Source: Hyphodiscus hymeniophilus
Lineage: Eukaryota > Ascomycota > Leotiomycetes > Helotiales > Hyphodiscaceae
Direction: 5' to 3'
Assembly (NCBI GenBank): GCA_016508695.1
Contig: VNKQ01000020.1
Coordinates: 496,001-560,000, forward strand
Length of the DNA: 64,000 nucleotides
Within the stretch, counting starts at the first letter, position 1. Every line of letters starts with the position of its first letter. Under the pieces are notes generated by a model, which saw nothing but the letters and a program-made list of their open reading frames with translations, had not been told where the DNA came from and searched no databases. The translations under genes and the position numbers were made by a program. Shown here one piece after another: positions 11,702-22,420 of the stretch.

Positions 11702-13149
11702 GCTAGTAGTCAAGAAGGGCTTGGAGAGATCAAGGCCAACTCCTTCCGGAAGTTTGGATATTGTTTGACCAGAGTTCCCGAAATTTGAACGTTGATATGT
11801 CAGGAGCTGTTTGCCATTCAAAATGAATAGCAGCCAGCTCATCAGCCATTATATACGGGTTTCCGCACCCCTTGTGGCCTTGGTAGATCACGGAAGTGTT
11901 ATTCAAGCGAAGCCTCCAGCCATGTCAAATTTCTAGGCTGGCCAACTGCCATCGCGCTACCATCTTATAGGAGCTGATGAGCTCATACCGCATCAGTGCT
12001 GTATCACTACTGCCTGGCAATTTTAGCTCTATGATCACGATATGAAATCCAAAATGGATACAATAATCTGAGGACCTGGAGTAAATTCTAACGAAACGTT
12101 ACCAAAAGCCGCTTACTTTAAGCAAGGATTCGGTTTTTACTGAGAAAATATAATGGTTGTGGTTACGTTCTTAAATGTCCCGTCGACGGTGTTAAAAGCC
12201 CTTTCGGCTGTTCTCCCCTGCTCTATCATAACCATTGGTCTGTGTCCAAATTTCGGGACCGTAGCACGAGGCTTCTATCAAGAAAGAATGTAACTCCAAG
12301 GTTTAAAGACACAGAGCGTAAGGAAGCCTTTATGCAGGATTTATCATAAAGGCTTTATCCGGACAAAGTAGAAAGAGGTACACAATACGCCAAGCGAGAG
12401 AGGTGCTTACATAATATCATATTTACATTTACGCTAACTTACTCGTATTATATTGCATATTATACCAAAAATCATGTGAATTGTGGAGTTCTTCTAGAAG
12501 GTTCTACTGGTATGAGCAGCCATTTACGTAGGTGCTTCTGCAGGACGGTTCTGCCACTCAATCGCTCCAATCCCCCATCCCCACCTCCATGTAAGGTACG
12601 AAAGAAAGCAATCAGCGACCTCGCCAGTAAAGCCCGTGCGGAGGGCCTCCCTGCCGGAAGAGCCTCGAGCGTACGGTGCCAGATCAAAATGCAATAGAGT
12701 TTCTCTGACTACTCCTTTATCATCGTGATCACGGGCGGCCCCTCGAAAGAAGAGATGCCCCAGGGCCAACAGTATCTCACCCCTAGTGCAGGGCTGTCGT
12801 CAGAGGTGACACAAGGCAACAGGGAGGTACAACGCTTATTGCTATTGCCTGAACGCCCTTCAGGTTTAGCTGGATGAGGCTGCGTTGCACCAAAGCGTAA
12901 TTCAGCTGTGCTCGCGAGCAGCTTATGGGAGCATCTGCGGGGTGAGGCATTTCGAGAGGCCGCTGCAGCAGATAACGGCTGTACGGGGATTCATTTGCCA
13001 ACCCCCATTGCAGCAGCCACAAGAATCCAGATTAAACGTTTTACTAAGGCTCACACAATAGTATCCAAACAATCGTGGGGAAAGCAAACCAATAGATTAC
13101 AGGAAAGACCAGCCACGAAGGATAAAGCTCGATAAGCGAGATTTCGAGA
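11702..13149. other. Spacer without a supported gene
   Basis: About 1.4 kb between copies A and B. Several short ORFs on both strands overlap one another at 12472-13135 but have no motif and no splice partner. The segment 12240-12470 is AT-richer, with no identifiable element. Confidence 0.45.
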
Positions 13150-15323
13150 GGTTGCTTACGACGAAGTCCCATCGGCCTGGGATACAAGCCCTCCGAACAA
13201 AACCAGGATTGGGTGAATGTTGGGGTGATAGTCCAGGTAGGCAAACCATCTGTCCTTCATTTATGTGGAGAAGCGCTCACTGATCATACACAGGTCAAGC
13301 AATAATTCTCGATGGTGACGAGCAACATGAGGCAGCTACTGGGAATGATTTCGAGGACGCCACTGGCGGTCTCAATACTGGGCAAGTTGAGAAGAAAGCG
13401 AATTGGTATGACACGCTCGCGGCCTCAGAAGTCGCACCTAGGCCAACAAAGTCCATTGATACACCCGGCCCATAGTATGATGTTGAGGAGGATTGTTGGA
13501 TCGACGAGCCTGCTCCAAGACTTGTGTCTGGTGAGCAGCGAGGCGTGCCTTCTGCTCTCGCACGAGATCAGCCTCAGATCCTCCTCCAATCCTTTACGCC
13601 ACTACAAGATCCAAATGGTCAGCAAGACATCGGCGAATCGACTCAGTGCACATCGGTGGATTCTGCCCCTCAATCGTTGCCCAAGCCTCCTTCCGACGAC
13701 AGCGATAACGGATGGACAGATGAGAGTGTCATTGAAATAGAGAGAGAATTGAATCTAGCTACAATGGAGCAAATTAAGACTTCATCAGCCACTATACTAG
13801 TAGCTCCGGGCTTTGAGGAGCAGGAGGAGGAGGAGCAAGAGCAAGAGGAGATTCGTTTGTTAGAAACATCTGAAGAGAGAGAACCAGGTGAAGAGCTGAT
13901 GGGACAGGTAGGAGGGATAGCGATGCACCAGCAGGAGGAGCTTGAAGGACAGAAGAAGCAGCTCGTGGCTGTAGGTGATCAGCCGGACCTAGTAGTGATT
14001 GACGGCACGGACGATTTTATGGATAAGGAGGCCACGAAGGCTCTGCCAGCGACTCAACTCGAGATCGATAAGCACCATTTTCGACTGCGTGGGACACGCA
14101 CCCAGCAGCTTCCTGGACGCCAGACAAAGACAGGCCAGTACCGAGTCGTATGGGGCGAATCTCCGAATAGGTCTGAAACTTGGGTCGACGAAGACGATGT
14201 CCAGATATCGATGCCACAGCTGCCTTGCGAGCGACCTCCTCAAGACTTGGTCCCACCGATGGGAAGCGACGTTATTCGAGTTCACTATATGCGCTGTAGC
14301 AGACGCAGCACAGCCAGGAAATCTTTTGAGTACTGGGTCGATAAGCTCTCCGCTTGGGTCACTGAAGATCAACTGAGAATCTCACTCAGTCCTACGTTGC
14401 TTGCTGGGCTAAAAGGTAACTAATTACGCCATGAGCGTCCCCATATATGGAAATTTTGGACAGATTGCTAACGGAACGCATCTCAAACAGTCTCTTCTCC
14501 CGACCTCTTGAGCCGAACACAGTCTAAGGACCATACTAAGCATCCAGCGATACCGATTAGCGACGAATACTGCCATATTTCGAGAACCTCTCGACGCCCC
14601 TCTAGTTCCTCTGCTCCACCAGGCCCAGCACGGACTAGCGATCCTGATATGAGTACGCGGGGAGGGAAACGCAGGCACCAAGACGCGCATAAAGAGATTA
14701 GCAGCGGAACCTACCATTACGTGAACACTGATGTCAATCACAACACCTGCGATACTGATGATGGTGATGAAGACCCACGACCTGCAAAGCGACGGAAGCC
14801 ACGCTTGGCGTCTGACCAGGGACATTCCTCGACCTTGATCGGTAATAGCCACCAACAGACCTCGCGAGCTTCTCGGAGTGCCTCAGAAGCAACGGACTCA
14901 GTCTCAGCTACCGAGTATCAGGAATGGCCCTTCCAAGGCTTCTTCAAATGCACCAAGATCGGGGGAGAGGTAGCATACAATCTCGAGTTCAGACTACCAT
15001 CGATCTTGAAACAGCTTCACTTACCGATCGATCCCGAAACTTTCAGGCTCCGTTCTTGTAAGGAGCAACTAACGACTCAGTGTCGGCCTCCTCATAGCCC
15101 TATCGTACATTCTCAGACCCGCCACATTAAAGCGAGGCTTCCAATGAAGCGCAGTCCATGGACGGAAGAAGAGGACAAGATCTTGGTAAAGATGAAGGAG
15201 GATAAGTGTTCATGGGAAGAGATCTCCAATGCACTACCTTCCCACCCTCCGGGGGCAATTCAAGTACGTTACTCTACGCAGCATGGTGGTAGAGCACGAT
15301 CAAGAAAACGACGACGGCTGTAG
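13150..15323 (+). pseudogene. Chromo-like plus Myb/SANT protein, copy B (one premature stop, 5' end lost)
   Basis: Homologous to copy C and, at the C-terminus, to the copy A remnant. Introns at about 13237-13293 and 14416-14490 (GTAACT donor, GCTAAC branch, CAAACAG acceptor). After the first intron the acidic frame runs on but has TAG at 13473-13475, where copy C has TGG (Trp); an intron cannot remove it in frame. Further on come a Glu/Gln-rich stretch, two chromo-like segments (YRVVWGESPNRSETWVDEDD; FEYWVDKLSAWVTEDQLRI), a WPFQGFFKCTKIG motif shared with copy C, and a Myb/SANT repeat (SPWTEEEDKILVKMKEDK..WEEI). The 1.8 kb after the stop is fully open, so decay is recent, or translation starts internally near 13764. 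The 5' homology begins about 13150. Confidence 0.65.
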
Positions 15324-16287
15324 GGTCTGGAGCGCAGGATTTGTGGCTAAGGCTATAGTGAAATCACTTTGGAGAATTTTTCGATAAACTCCGTAAGCTA
15401 CCTGATATAATGGATATTAACTGAAATCGATTTATCTCCACTACAATCGCTCAACCCCCCTTCCCTGTCCTTCCTATTCCTGCATCAATTGACGCAAAAT
15501 GTTGTCTGCGAAAGTAATTGTTGACTGCGCCAAATCCTGATCCAAAGTCCCTGCAACCTCTTGCTCGTGCAGTCCGCTCATCAAGGAGTCGCGGACTTCA
15601 CGCAAGCCAACGATGTATAAGTAGAGGATCTGTTCTACATGCTATTGTCAGAGAGCACTTTGCAAACCCTTTCGTTTGCTTCTATGGTATCATTGTAACG
15701 TACACATTCACTGCCCCCCCCTCCTCGCAGGATCGGAGACTTTTTAACAATCGATTGAGAGTCCAGCATGGGCCTCGTTGGCGCCAAGTCGAAATCAATT
15801 AGTCTTCCCGTCCTGATGCAATCCCACAGGCGGGCCTCTTTTCCTTGCCTTTTGTGAAAGCCTCCCCTCGCCCCCCTCAGAGACAGAAGTGTGCGGGGTG
15901 ACATCTCGCGAAGAAACACGGCTCGATCGACTACCAGCGTCCTCCTGCAGAGATACGGTATTTTGAATTGTTAGAGAGATAGTGGCTCTCTAAGCTCTGT
16001 GAAAGTTCGGATTCCCCTGGTTGGAATGTTCCGAGACCTTAAAATTTATAAGTTATTTCGTAGCTTATCTGTTCAGCTAATATTGCTGCCTGAAACATCT
16101 TACTTTGCGGCCTGACACCGGTTAATCATCGTCGAGGAAATGCAAACGGGAGAACGTGTGGCTGAGTCACATGCGCTTCGATAAAAATCCAGTTAAATAG
16201 TCCATGTTGGTACGAAATCTTCACGGTCTTTCATAACCTTTTGACACACGTGTTTCCAAACAACCTCCATTGTGTATCGTCAGAAGC
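15324..16287. other. Intergenic spacer
   Basis: No gene seen. The last ~150 bases are the likely promoter and leader of the APH kinase gene at 16288. A C-run with nearby G-rich blocks (about 15714-15875) is the only compositional oddity. Confidence 0.4.
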
Positions 16288-17091
16288 ATGACTGAGGAAG
16301 CTACAACGCAAGAAGACTTAGAAGGTGTGACCCTCCTTTCTTGTGCGACAAGAAATCCAATCCTAACAATTATAGGAGTCGTGTTACATTCCACCTTCAA
16401 CCGCAAGATTGTCCGCTATGGGAATAGGATTGTCAAATCTGGTCCTGACCTACGGCCTTCGGAGGCAGAAACCATGCGATTTATTGCGGAGAATACCAAT
16501 ATTCCTATCCCTCGTCTCTATCAGGACAATAGTGTATCCGAAAGAAGTATAACGATGGAATATGTCCCAGGCGAAAGATTGGACATGGTTTGGAATACGC
16601 TTCCCGAGGAGCAGAAGCTATCTCTTGCAGATGAGCTGAAGGGCATACTCGCTGAACTGCGTGCTCTGAAAGGACAATATATTGGATCGCTGAATCGAGG
16701 GCACGCAATTGATGGGCGGAAGTTCGACTTCGCGGGTGGTCCATTTCTTACAGAAGGCTCCTTTAACCAATTCCTATTGTCCGACGCGCTCAAAGCTACA
16801 CCAACGGTACTCCGTGACATCGCGCTACGTGCCTTGCGGACAGATCACGAGATAGTTTTCACTCATAGCGATTTCGCGCCACGGAACATGATTGTCAAGG
16901 ATGGGAAAATTGCTGGTATTCTGGATTGGGAATACTCGGGATGGTATCCGGAGTATTGGGAATTTGTCAAGACGCTGAATGCAGCAGACCACCGGGTCAA
17001 TTGGTACAATTACTTGGGACTTATTTTTCCGACATGCTACGAGACAGAGTACATCAACGACCGCTTCCTTGGATCGATTGTTCGTCACTGA
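16288..17091 (+). CDS. APH-type phosphotransferase (aminoglycoside phosphotransferase fold)
   Basis: The kinase-like catalytic loop is HSDFAPRNM (Brenner motif HxDxxxxN), followed by ILDWEYSGWYPEYWE with the metal-binding Asp. The N-lobe has KIVRYGNRIVKSG and the helix AETMRFIAENT. The frame is open throughout, but 16325-16375 has GTGTGA at its start and CCTAACAATTATAG at its end and is 51 bases long. Removing it restores the usual family N-lobe start, so I take it as an in-frame intron; exons 16288-16324 and 16376-17091 give 250 residues. The family phosphorylates small molecules or acts as an atypical kinase in fungi; the substrate is unknown. The gene is complete and unrelated in detail to the AIM9-like copies at 26 and 63 kb. 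Confidence 0.85.
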   Translation: MTEEATTQEDLEGVTLLSCATRNPILTIIGVVLHSTFNRKIVRYGNRIVKSGPDLRPSEAETMRFIAENTNIPIPRLYQDNSVSERSITMEYVPGERLDMVWNTLPEEQKLSLADELKGILAELRALKGQYIGSLNRGHAIDGRKFDFAGGPFLTEGSFNQFLLSDALKATPTVLRDIALRALRTDHEIVFTHSDFAPRNMIVKDGKIAGILDWEYSGWYPEYWEFVKTLNAADHRVNWYNYLGLIFPTCYETEYINDRFLGSIVRH

Positions 17092-17139
17092 GCAGCTGCT
17101 ACCCAGGGACTATTCCGTCCTGTTGCCCTACATAGATAA

Positions 17140-17643
17140 TCAATCCTCATCAGGAGCCTCCAACAAAACGTCCGTCATTTGATCTGCGGCCGCCGTAGCA
17201 ACGGCGTCTGGAAGAATATTCCGAAGCGCCGCAAATCCATCTCCAATCCAGGTCTGACAGTTCCATGCTCGCTCCTCGTTGTTGACCGGGACATTGAATA
17301 GTGTATTCCGTACAGTCAGGTCCCTGGATTCGCGCGATGCAATCGTAATGACCGGAATCGTGCGCTCATAGTGACGACTCTCACTTGGATTAGTGTTCCA
17401 CCTCTCGTCGTGCGCAAAAAAACCATATCCCCCAGTAACATGGCTAAGCACGTTACTGCCATCCGCATATTGGATGTACCAAGCAACGTGTCGGGTTGAT
17501 TGAGCGTCGACAGGATCTCCTCTGTACACTATGATACTCAGAGTCTGCCTGAACAACTCAGCTTCCTGCTCATCGTGTCGGCTATGATGGTGCTTCCCAC
17601 TATGACGGTTGGCCTTGCCCGCACTTGTGCTCGTCTTGCTCAT
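17140..17643 (-). CDS. Conserved fungal protein of unknown function with NCQTW motif
   Basis: A 167-residue single-exon protein. The start at 17643 is chosen because the preceding ~100 bases, read on the minus strand, are a pyrimidine-rich leader, although the frame is open upstream to 17826. After a basic, His-rich N-terminus comes a compact domain: RHVAWYIQYADGSNVLSHVT, then RTIPVITIASRESRD and NNEERAWNCQTWIGD. The AWNCQTW segment resembles the Cys-Gln/Asn-Trp motif of small fungal proteins suspected of a papain-like (NlpC/PPPDE-like) fold, which is inference only. No signal peptide or membrane segment. It converges with the APH gene, with ~48 bases between their stops. Confidence 0.65.
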   Translation of the reverse strand: MSKTSTSAGKANRHSGKHHHSRHDEQEAELFRQTLSIIVYRGDPVDAQSTRHVAWYIQYADGSNVLSHVTGGYGFFAHDERWNTNPSESRHYERTIPVITIASRESRDLTVRNTLFNVPVNNEERAWNCQTWIGDGFAALRNILPDAVATAAADQMTDVLLEAPDED

Positions 17644-18056
17644 TGGAGGAAGGGCTGGGAAGAGAGAATGGTGTTTTGAGGGAGGTGTGGTGTTTGGAAG
17701 AGAGGTGCTATGTAGAGGAGTAGTGTTCTGGAAGAGGTGCGGTGTCTGGCTGAGTGTGGGTTTTGTGGAAGACTCCTGGAGTTCGGGGGAAATCTCGTGA
17801 AATAAATACTGACAGCTGCATTTCAACGGAATTCAAACGTCGCTTCTCGGCCCCTTTTTTGATACTGGCGGAAACCGTCCGAAAATGGCAAACAGCAGAT
17901 GCTTGCAGATCAGGCTAGGCTCGGCTTCCTTAACCTATCAAATACAATACGTGAGGTGGTTGCCTGGCTCGAATGTGACCTACTGGATAAATATGCTGCG
18001 ACTCGCATTGGATTAGACCAGCGCGTATCAGCCTTGATGTGCCCCGCATTGAATTT

Positions 18057-18262
18057 ATTATCACGCTTGAAGGTTTCAATCACGCTTGAAGTCTTCAATC
18101 ACGCTTGAAGTCTTACAACACGCTTGAAGCCCTCAGCATGCTCAAAGTATTCCATCACGATCACACGCTCCCATCAGGCTCGAAGTATTCCATCACGATC
18201 AAACGCTGTCATAACGCTCGAAGTGTTCCGTCGGGCTCGAAGTGTTCCATCAGGCTGGAAGT
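18057..18262 (+). repeat. Minisatellite, ~19-bp units, core CGCTTGAAG / GCTCGAAG
   Basis: About eleven degenerate units of 18-20 bases. The first are near identical (TCACGCTTGAAGTCTTCAA) and they drift to GGCTCGAAGTATTCCATCA. It ends ~40 bases before the ATG of the gene at 18306, and the reading frame is open across it. The same core recurs at 21905-22055. Confidence 0.85.
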
Positions 18263-18305
18263 ATTCCATATCATCTTCCAGCTCCGTCCACCACATCTAC
18301 AAGAT

Positions 18306-19371
18306 ATGATGGGAGAACAGCTCCCATCACCATCAGAGGCCGAGTTCCAAGGCCTGTGCAACCTGATTGCCGAAACGGAAGCTTCACTTGTCCGTGTATT
18401 TCGCATCGTTACGCCGGAGCAACATTCGCGTTTGGAAACCAAGTTAAAGGATCTTCAGAATGTCCTTGCATTGTTCGATCTAATCACCTCTTTCCGTAAG
18501 GCCCTAAAGAAAGAGAGGGAGAAATTTCAAGCCTGGATTCCGAAAGGTCACATCGTGCACGTAGTCCGAGCCTGCTGCGATCAGCGATACGAAGAGCACG
18601 ATATTGAATCCATCTTTTACAAATATGGAGGTATCAATGGGGTTCTCGTGCTTTACTTGGTTACTCAACAACAATCCCGCCTCTTCTCTACCATATATGC
18701 GCTACCAACAAATATGATAGCAGATCTCGCAGAACAATGTGGAAAAGAGGGTATCAATTCCATCTATGTTCCAGCGTGGATCGAGAACTTCGATAAGTCA
18801 AAGAGTATCCTCCGTCTCTCAACAGAGTTTCTTCATCTGACACCTTCAGCCGAAATCGACCCAAGAACAAGCCCTCCTCGACTTTATCGCTGGGGCAAGG
18901 AAAAGGAGAACCGTTTATCTTCGCCATCGGTACCGCGCAAGAAAGTTAGATCGGGTAATAGTTCCGAGATGGACTTTTTCTCGCATCATAGCTAACTGCT
19001 CAGGAGCTGTTTCTACGAAGCTTGGAACAGGCAGCGATATACAGTTTAAACTCACGGCAGTAGAAGCTGCACAAATTCTCCCGCCTCTCGAGAACACACC
19101 ACTGCGTTTCGACTTCCAGCCAAGCACTCGGGAACCACCAAGCCCAGCAGCCCTTCAACTGCCCCAAGATCCTGCCCCGCATGGTGATTCAGCTCCCCAT
19201 TTTGGCGCTACTTTACCATCAGCGCCAGTATCAGGTTAGTTGCAAACGTCTCGCCTTTGATCATTGGCCTTATTGACAACTGCAGTAGGTGCGGCCCAAA
19301 CAAATTCAGAACTTGATAGCTGGGCTTGGACTCAGGTAGGGATGGATTTCTACTTTCCGCGAATGCAATGA
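18306..19371 (+). CDS. Orphan three-exon protein, function unknown
   Basis: Exons 18306-18954, 19004-19234 and 19286-19371 join in frame to about 321 residues. The introns are 49 and 51 bases, with GTAATA and GTTAGT donors, a GCTAAC branch in the first and CAG acceptors. The second exon is fully open in the spliced frame and the third ends at TGA. The N-terminal ~120 residues are predicted helical and charged (SRLETKLKDLQNVLALFDLI, FRKALKKEREKF); the C-terminal third is Pro/Ser-rich, with PRKKVR as a possible nuclear signal. No family recognised. The start is taken at the MMGEQ pair, although the frame is open upstream through the minisatellite. Confidence 0.6.
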
Positions 19372-19400
19372 TTGCACGCTGTGATGCTCTCCGTTGGAGT

Positions 19401-19822
19401 TCATTTGTATATAACTAGCACCCTTGACTTCTTGGAAAGACAGATTCTTGAGCAACCTGCAGCACAATCATACACCTCGAGACTTTTCTTAATCTCGACT
19501 TGGTCCTCAAATGTAAACTTCCCCCCATAAAGAAAAATGAGCCATGGTACCATCCCTGAGACCTGAGGCAGCTCCTTCCAATCCCATTCCTGATCTCCCG
19601 ACCATAAATCCTTTGTCATAGCTACTGTGCCCGTTGCTGTAAAGTCCAGATAATACTGTCGTATAGTAAGCCAAAAATCCAGGTAACGAGACCTCTGTTG
19701 GTACGTGCCTCCCATAGCACCTGCTGGTTATGACTCTCCAGGCCTTCCTGTGCCACTCCGTCGAGTCGTTTTGCTAACTCCTTCTTGTTGGTTCTCCAGT
19801 TGACTTGCTTGCTTGGCCCCAT
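19401..19822 (-). pseudogene. Possible frameshifted small gene
   Basis: Two overlapping minus-strand frames (19822-19622 and 19715-19401) together look like one protein: an N-terminal KELAKRLDGVAQEGLESHNQ helix and a continuation SRYLDFWLTIRQYY..DWKELPQVSG. A frame change near 19700 would join them. No family recognised, so this may be a decayed gene or chance. Confidence 0.25.
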
Positions 19823-19954
19823 GGCTCAGAGCTAAAGAGGGTCTTCGTGAAGAAGGTTGATTTCAATCAAAATCTTCGCGCTTGCTTGACGATGGATTGT
19901 AGTAACTTCAATGATAGGTTGGGCTGAAAGGCACGGAAAATCGACGCATTGCTA

Positions 19955-19990
19955 TCGCACACTGTCCGCAGGTCGCACACTGTCCGCAGG
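19955..19990. repeat. Perfect 18-bp tandem duplication
   Basis: TCGCACACTGTCCGCAGG occurs twice in direct succession (19955-19972 and 19973-19990). Confidence 0.8.
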
Positions 19991-21904
19991 GCGCTGTTGT
20001 GTCCAGGTAGACGTCGCAGACCGTCAGATAGCTTGGCAGAGCACGGTTTCGCTCTGATGTCCTATCTGTGGATGTAGGAGAAGTATGAACATTGAAAAGG
20101 TGGATGATTCATGAGGCTCAGGATTTGCTGTGTTGCAGTTAGTGGCTGACTAGGATTGCCGAGGCGCACCCATGATGTAAAAAATTCTAAGTCCGCTGGT
20201 TCAAAACCGCTTCATCAACCCTGCCCCTTCCATCATCGAGATGAGGCTGAAAGGTATTTTGGAATTCAGGAAAAAATATCATGGTTATTTGAATAGCACA
20301 ATTGATACTCTGGCGGTGATGGGCGTTGCATAACGAGGCTACAACTCCAGAAAATCGGTAAGACCCTTTTCGCCTCCTTGTGCGCGGCCTAAACTAATAC
20401 TGGCCGTCTTGGATTATTTCTTATTGAGATAGAAGTATTGACGCTGGTCTACTTCTCACCCCCTTCCAACGAATGAGGCCGAAGTCGCTTGGCATGGTGG
20501 CAGCATAAGAGGCTCCGACCGTCTTGATCGATTCGCTCAGTTACGAAAAGACAAACTCGCTCGATGATGAAGACCTTTCGGCATAGCAACGGCAGCGAAT
20601 GTTTGCGCGTCGTAGGATCGAGTCTGTGATTGATGCCTAGACCTGTATTGAGAGAGAAAAGCTGTTGAGATGAGATAGTTGGAGGAAGAAAGCCAACATT
20701 CGAGCCTGACTACAGTTAGACCGATGACTCGCAGCCCCTGTCTCTGATGGATGTCATACGCTACGGGTCTTCTTCGCATATTTCCAATGTGGAATGATTT
20801 GCACCACCGTAGGGTAAGACCGCCATATTCCTGTTCTTCTTTTGGGGCTTTCCATATTCCCATTCGTCTTCTCGCTTTCCAATCAATACTATTTCTTGCA
20901 GCCGTCCTACATTGGGTATGGCCCAGATCGTTCTCACTGGGCATGCTTCACCTGAGGTTGGTAGTGCACAAGGCTTGCATATTGGGCGGAAGGGTGCACA
21001 GGGGACCAGGCTCTACATTTCCTGACCCCTCACGATCTCCTCTTCGAGCTAATGGGCTCAACCCTCGTCTTACCCATGGCTCCTAGCTGTAGCAGAGCTT
21101 TGATGTAATTCTATACCCTGTGGGCCATGGACAAAGGGATTCCGCAAATCGATCTGACATCGTCAATTTTATTGATTTACGGAGTTGTCCATATTCTTTG
21201 CACCTCAATACGACCGCCCCAGCAAAGATGGCCAGCCTGGAGAACTCGCTTTACTATGCCCGATTTGGAGCCACTGAAATTGTCCAGCCGCGTGGATTTA
21301 GGGATAGGTATGATCATGGGATGAGTATTCTACCCGTTATTTTTTTGTTGAAGATGAGAATACTGCTTGGAGGGGAACGTTTCCTCTCGCCTTCCAGCCC
21401 GGTTCCAATCGGTGTTACGTTTGAACGCCTCTCCTTGAATCTTGCTCCCAATCGCTAACAAATTGATAGGATCTTGTCGGTGGGCGCCACCATCTTATGT
21501 GTGTGCCCTTGGCCTACGAACCTAAAGTCGGCAAAGACATGAGCATTTTCGACATTTCCACGCCATAGTAATATCGATTTTCCTTATGGCCGCCCGCTGT
21601 GTCTCTCCGAAAACCTAGCTCCGAAACATCAACCATTTTCGTTACAATTCCATTTGCGGCTGACGTTCAGCTACAACTGCTCTTCGTAGCTTCCATACCA
21701 ATTTGCGTGACAGCAGGTGCATCTAGCTCAGCTGTAATGGGTTCGCGCTGCGATCACTGAAAGTTTATCAGTCGAATGTTGGAGGAAGGTCGCAATTTCC
21801 ATACGCGTGCATCAATACAAAAATTCGAACTCATCACAAGCAATGGACCAATTGAAAAGGATCAATCACCCGGAGATCATTGTTGTCTTCTGCTACGTCT
21901 CGAG
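19991..21904. other. Intergenic spacer
   Basis: About 1.9 kb with only short overlapping ORFs (20537-20944, 20751-21086, 21120-21458) lacking motifs. No gene supported. Confidence 0.4.
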
Positions 21905-22055
21905 TAGTCCACGTTCGAAGTCTTCTACTTTCGCTTGAAGTCTTCTACTTTGGCTTGAAGTCTTTCGCTTTCGCTTGAAGGCTTCTACTCTCGGTTGAAG
22001 TCTTCTGAGCTCGCTTGAAGCCTTCCACCCTCATTTGAAATCCTCCAGCGTCACT
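21905..22055 (+). repeat. Minisatellite, ~20-bp units, core CTTGAAGTCTTCTAC
   Basis: About seven units such as TTTCGCTTGAAGTCTTCTAC, drifting to CCTCATTTGAAATCCTCCAG. The CGCTTGAAGTCTTC core is the same as in the array at 18057-18262. The array lies ~370 bases upstream of chromo-family copy C. Confidence 0.8.
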
Positions 22056-22273
22056 AGGAGTATCAACCCATGGCGTCGCTAACTTATAGCAGAAATTTAG
22101 AACACGGGTTGCGATGCCCAGGTGTGATGAGTCCCACCGGCTTGAATCGTGGCCACTCAGGTTTCGGGATAAAATGTGGCATCACCTTTGGCCTTTCCTT
22201 CTTGGTCCCAGTTGTCCGAGGGTCAAGACGCGGGATTCGATGCCCCTGACTAAGGTATGATAATTAACAGTGC

Positions 22274-22282
22274 CTATAAAGG
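22274..22282 (+). promoter_or_regulatory. TATA box of copy C
   Basis: CCTATAAAGGG stands about 145 bases before the ATG pair at 22421. Confidence 0.4.
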
Positions 22283-22420
22283 GCAGCTGCAGGACGAGGC
22301 GGACTCCTGCCTTATTCACCGCTGCTCCTCTGTTTGCAAATCACAGATCGTCTTCTCCTTACCAGGGCGCCCACCACCCATATCGTATTCGGAGCATGCA
22401 CTTGCCTGTAGAAGCAATCG

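Noticed and set aside
12240..12330. ACGAGGCTTCTATCAAGAAAG resembles the LTR start ACGAAGCTTCTATCTACTAAG
   Set aside because: Similarity ends after ~20 bases, too short to call another LTR copy.
13405..13475. An intron (GTATGA...CATAG) that could remove the TAG in copy B
   Set aside because: It would join the flanking exons out of frame, whereas the sequence on both sides aligns in one frame with copy C.
18057..18262. Array of short repeats considered as CRISPR
   Set aside because: Units are contiguous without spacers and degenerate; this is a eukaryotic minisatellite.
20147..20215. Perfect B-box-like GGTTCAAAACC with an A-box-like stretch upstream, as in a tRNA gene
   Set aside because: The bases around the T loop do not form a five-pair stem, and no acceptor stem can be built.
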